A stretch of DNA of 54,088 nt from Liquorilactobacillus vini DSM 20605 (GTDB taxonomy: Bacteria; Bacillota; Bacilli; Lactobacillales; Lactobacillaceae): contig NZ_AHYZ01000080.1 of NCBI RefSeq assembly GCF_000255495.1, positions 1-54,088 of the forward strand, given 5' to 3'. The position numbers and the translations under genes were made by a program. This document shows, piece by piece, positions 52,585 to 54,088 of the stretch (position 1 is its first letter; every line of letters starts with the position of its first letter). The notes under the pieces are model-generated. The model worked only from the letters and a program-made list of their open reading frames with translations, made no database searches and had not been told where the DNA came from.

Positions 52585-53693
52585 TCTTCCAACTCCTCTC
52601 CGTTTAAAGCCCGTAAACCGCAGTGAATTATTTTTGCTCTTTGCTGTTCATCTAAGGTCTGATCCTGCTGCAATAAACGGACAAATTCACCCTTTAAAGA
52701 AATATCGTTCAAATATTGATGATAGTCGACAGCAATTTTGCTCTGATCAACAACTTTGACAAAATAATAATCCGCTTGCAGATCTTGCTGCAGTTGCAGC
52801 AAACTGTGCTCACTTGTTTCACTAATACTGCCAGTTAAAACAATTTTTAATAAATCACGTGCTGAGCAAGAACTTGACTGCAGTTGTTGTTGAATCTGCT
52901 TTTCAACCGCCATGGTCGTTTGACAATTTGTAATGTCAACCCCAATTTCAAACAAGCGGCGCTGAGCAAAAGGAACAAACTCCGATTGCCATTGATGTGT
53001 CTGCTCATTGATCGTTAATTCAACAAAACCATGTTCACCCAACTCATCAAAACCCCGACCCTCAAGACAGCCGGCATAGCAATATTTCCCCCTTGGTGGT
53101 AGTGAACCACTTTGATATTGATGCAGATGGCCTAAAGCCAGATAATCAATTGCCTGGTTTGCTAGCTGATTCAAAGCAATATTATCAGCTAAATTTCTGT
53201 TTTGATATTGCGAAATTTGACCATGCAAAACAACTAGATTAAAATCAGCTGTTTCTAGCTTAGGAGTTGTTAACGGCGGTTGAAACTGTGGATCGTTGAT
53301 ATTCAAACCAGACACCATTATTCGCCAATTATTCAAATTAGCTAATTCATAACTTTGCCATTTAGTTCCAAAGGTCAACAAATTATCCGGCAAATGATCG
53401 ACCGCTTCCAAAAAGCTATCAGTTTCATGATTCCCAGGCAGATAATAAAATTTAATTTGAGAATGACTTTGAATTTCGTCAAGTACCAGATTTCGCGCAG
53501 TGGCGGAAATGATTGGCGTATCAAATAAATCCCCCGCAATAATCAAAGCTGCAACTCGCTTGTTTTGAGCATAATCAACCAAACGTTTAAAATTTCTCAA
53601 TAATTCAGTTTTACGCTGGCGGGCAAGTTGCGGGGTTAAATGCGTCGTTAATCGCGAATCTAAATGCAGATCCGCACAGTGAATAATTTTCAT
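52575..53693 (-). CDS. YhaO/SbcD-like metallophosphoesterase (Mre11-type nuclease)
   Basis: A 372-residue DNA nuclease subunit. The five phosphoesterase motifs are in order: ADLHLD (about 6-11), IIAGDLFD, LPGNHETD, VVLHGQIS and LGHLHQYQ, giving the two-metal site. A C-terminal accessory domain follows. It belongs to the YhaO group, partner of YhaN, known from Bacillus as DNA exonuclease-like. AAAGGAG is six bases before the ATG. The first gene of a two-gene operon, overlapping the ATPase gene. Confidence 0.88.
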   Translation of the reverse strand: MKIIHCADLHLDSRLTTHLTPQLARQRKTELLRNFKRLVDYAQNKRVAALIIAGDLFDTPIISATARNLVLDEIQSHSQIKFYYLPGNHETDSFLEAVDHLPDNLLTFGTKWQSYELANLNNWRIMVSGLNINDPQFQPPLTTPKLETADFNLVVLHGQISQYQNRNLADNIALNQLANQAIDYLALGHLHQYQSGSLPPRGKYCYAGCLEGRGFDELGEHGFVELTINEQTHQWQSEFVPFAQRRLFEIGVDITNCQTTMAVEKQIQQQLQSSSCSARDLLKIVLTGSISETSEHSLLQLQQDLQADYYFVKVVDQSKIAVDYHQYLNDISLKGEFVRLLQQDQTLDEQQRAKIIHCGLRALNGEELEECD

Positions 53694-53812
53694 CTTGCTC
53701 TCCTTTCCAATTTACCATCTTAATTTGATTGTACTACAAAATGGTCGACAACATTTTACGAGGTCCTCAAGTTTTTTATTTGAATATTCTTATCGCAAAA
53801 TTAAAATTAAAG

Positions 53813-53840
53813 TTGATTTTTATAATTTAGCCGTTATAAT
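53813..53840 (+). promoter_or_regulatory. Promoter of the OppA-like gene
   Basis: TTGATT (53813-53818), 16-base spacer, TATAAT (53835-53840). It predicts an untranslated leader of about 130 bases. Confidence 0.6.
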
Positions 53841-53881
53841 ATTAGTTATAATTTAATCATAATATTAATTGATTAAATAAA

Positions 53882-53924
53882 AGAGCTTTTAAGTTTGAAA
53901 ATTAAGCTCTAACTTAAAAGTTCT
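53882..53924 (+). promoter_or_regulatory. Leader with two mutually exclusive hairpins
   Basis: The arm AGAGCTT (53882-53888) can pair with AAGCTCT (53904-53910). The longer arm AGAGCTTTTAAGTT (53882-53895) can instead pair with AACTTAAAAGTTCT (53911-53924). Both cannot form together. Possible leader switch before the OppA-like gene. Confidence 0.45.
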
Positions 53925-53975
53925 TAATGACCAGAATTAATATAAGGTCAACGTAAAATCATAGGGGGAATTTTT

Positions 53976-54088
53976 ATGAAGTTCAAACAGGTTGCAGCTT
54001 TAGCGGCCGCAGCATTAGTTAGTCTGACTTTTTTATCAGCTTGCGGCAGTAAAAAAGCTAACTCTACCAAGCAGGTTTTGCATTGGTC
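53976..54088 (+). CDS. OppA-type peptide-binding lipoprotein, 5' end only
   Basis: Only the first 37 codons lie in the window. They encode a lipoprotein signal (MKFKQVAALAAAALVSLTFL, lipobox LSAC) and the start of the mature part, GSKKANSTKQVLHW. The KQVLHW opening is like that of oligopeptide ABC binding proteins of lactobacilli, where it leads into a domain for peptide binding. AGGGGGAA precedes the ATG. Family is a likely guess from few residues; a different lipoprotein is possible. Confidence 0.65.
   Translation, partial: MKFKQVAALAAAALVSLTFLSACGSKKANSTKQVLHW

Noticed and set aside
1..54088. CRISPR arrays, rRNA genes, insertion sequences
   Set aside because: No regularly spaced repeats, rRNA-like stretches or transposase motifs were seen on either strand.

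Overview
The window looks like chromosome of a low-GC Gram-positive in the family Lactobacillaceae. Reasons: AT-rich sequence, strong GGAGG-type ribosome binding sites, frequent TTG/GTG starts, a MucBP-domain protein, a Met-type T-box, a flavin/thiamine pyruvate oxidase, LysM cell-wall proteins and LmrCD/EfrAB-type ABC exporters. Genus was not determined. There is no rRNA, CRISPR array, transposase or phage module. Most of the window is ordinary housekeeping chromosome with some accessory islands.

Layout. 0.1-1.5 kb: DUF1827 protein and an unusual MucBP protein without a signal peptide. 1.6-7.8 kb (minus strand): release factor 3 with a frameshifted end, a CNNM/CorC protein split by a T7 run, a TagH-like ATPase fused to LysM that has lost catalytic residues, an AI-2E family permease and a DUF402 nucleotide phosphatase. 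7.9-15.5 kb: RNA m5U methyltransferase, RecX, YihY, a LysM protein, GalU, methionine aminopeptidase, flavodoxin, and MetY behind a T-box. 15.9-19.5 kb: YitT, then an alpha-1,6-type glucosidase with its LacI repressor and a perfect palindromic operator. 19.5-24.6 kb: acnA-citZ-icd, the oxidative half of the TCA cycle, giving 2-oxoglutarate. 24.9-33.2 kb: an oxidoreductase, then a six- or seven-gene operon behind a consensus promoter: RocB-like M20 hydrolase, DDAH/arginine-deiminase-like enzyme, polar amino-acid ABC importer, class III aminotransferase and HisC-like aminotransferase. 33.5-45.9 kb: two heterodimeric ABC exporters flanking a sugar-porter MFS protein, a glycosyltransferase, DUF554 and an Hsp20 gene with a CIRCE element. 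The second exporter sits behind a TetR regulator and twin operators. 46-47.7 kb: tRNA-Ala(CGC) and an AT-rich, gene-poor stretch with an orphan gene and a frameshifted small gene. 48.2-54.1 kb: pyruvate oxidase, a YhaN/YhaO (Rad50/Mre11-like) pair, and the start of an OppA-type lipoprotein behind a leader that can fold two ways.

How parts fit together. acnA-citZ-icd makes 2-oxoglutarate, the usual amino acceptor for transaminases, and the neighbouring operon encodes an amino-acid importer, two hydrolases acting on amide or guanidino groups, and two aminotransferases. I infer a dedicated route for taking up and dismantling a modified arginine- or ornithine-type compound; the substrate is unknown. 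This is the best candidate here for an undescribed system. Three independent single-base frame disruptions in the window (prfC, CNNM, small gene at 47.3 kb) need read-level checking before any biology is built on them.
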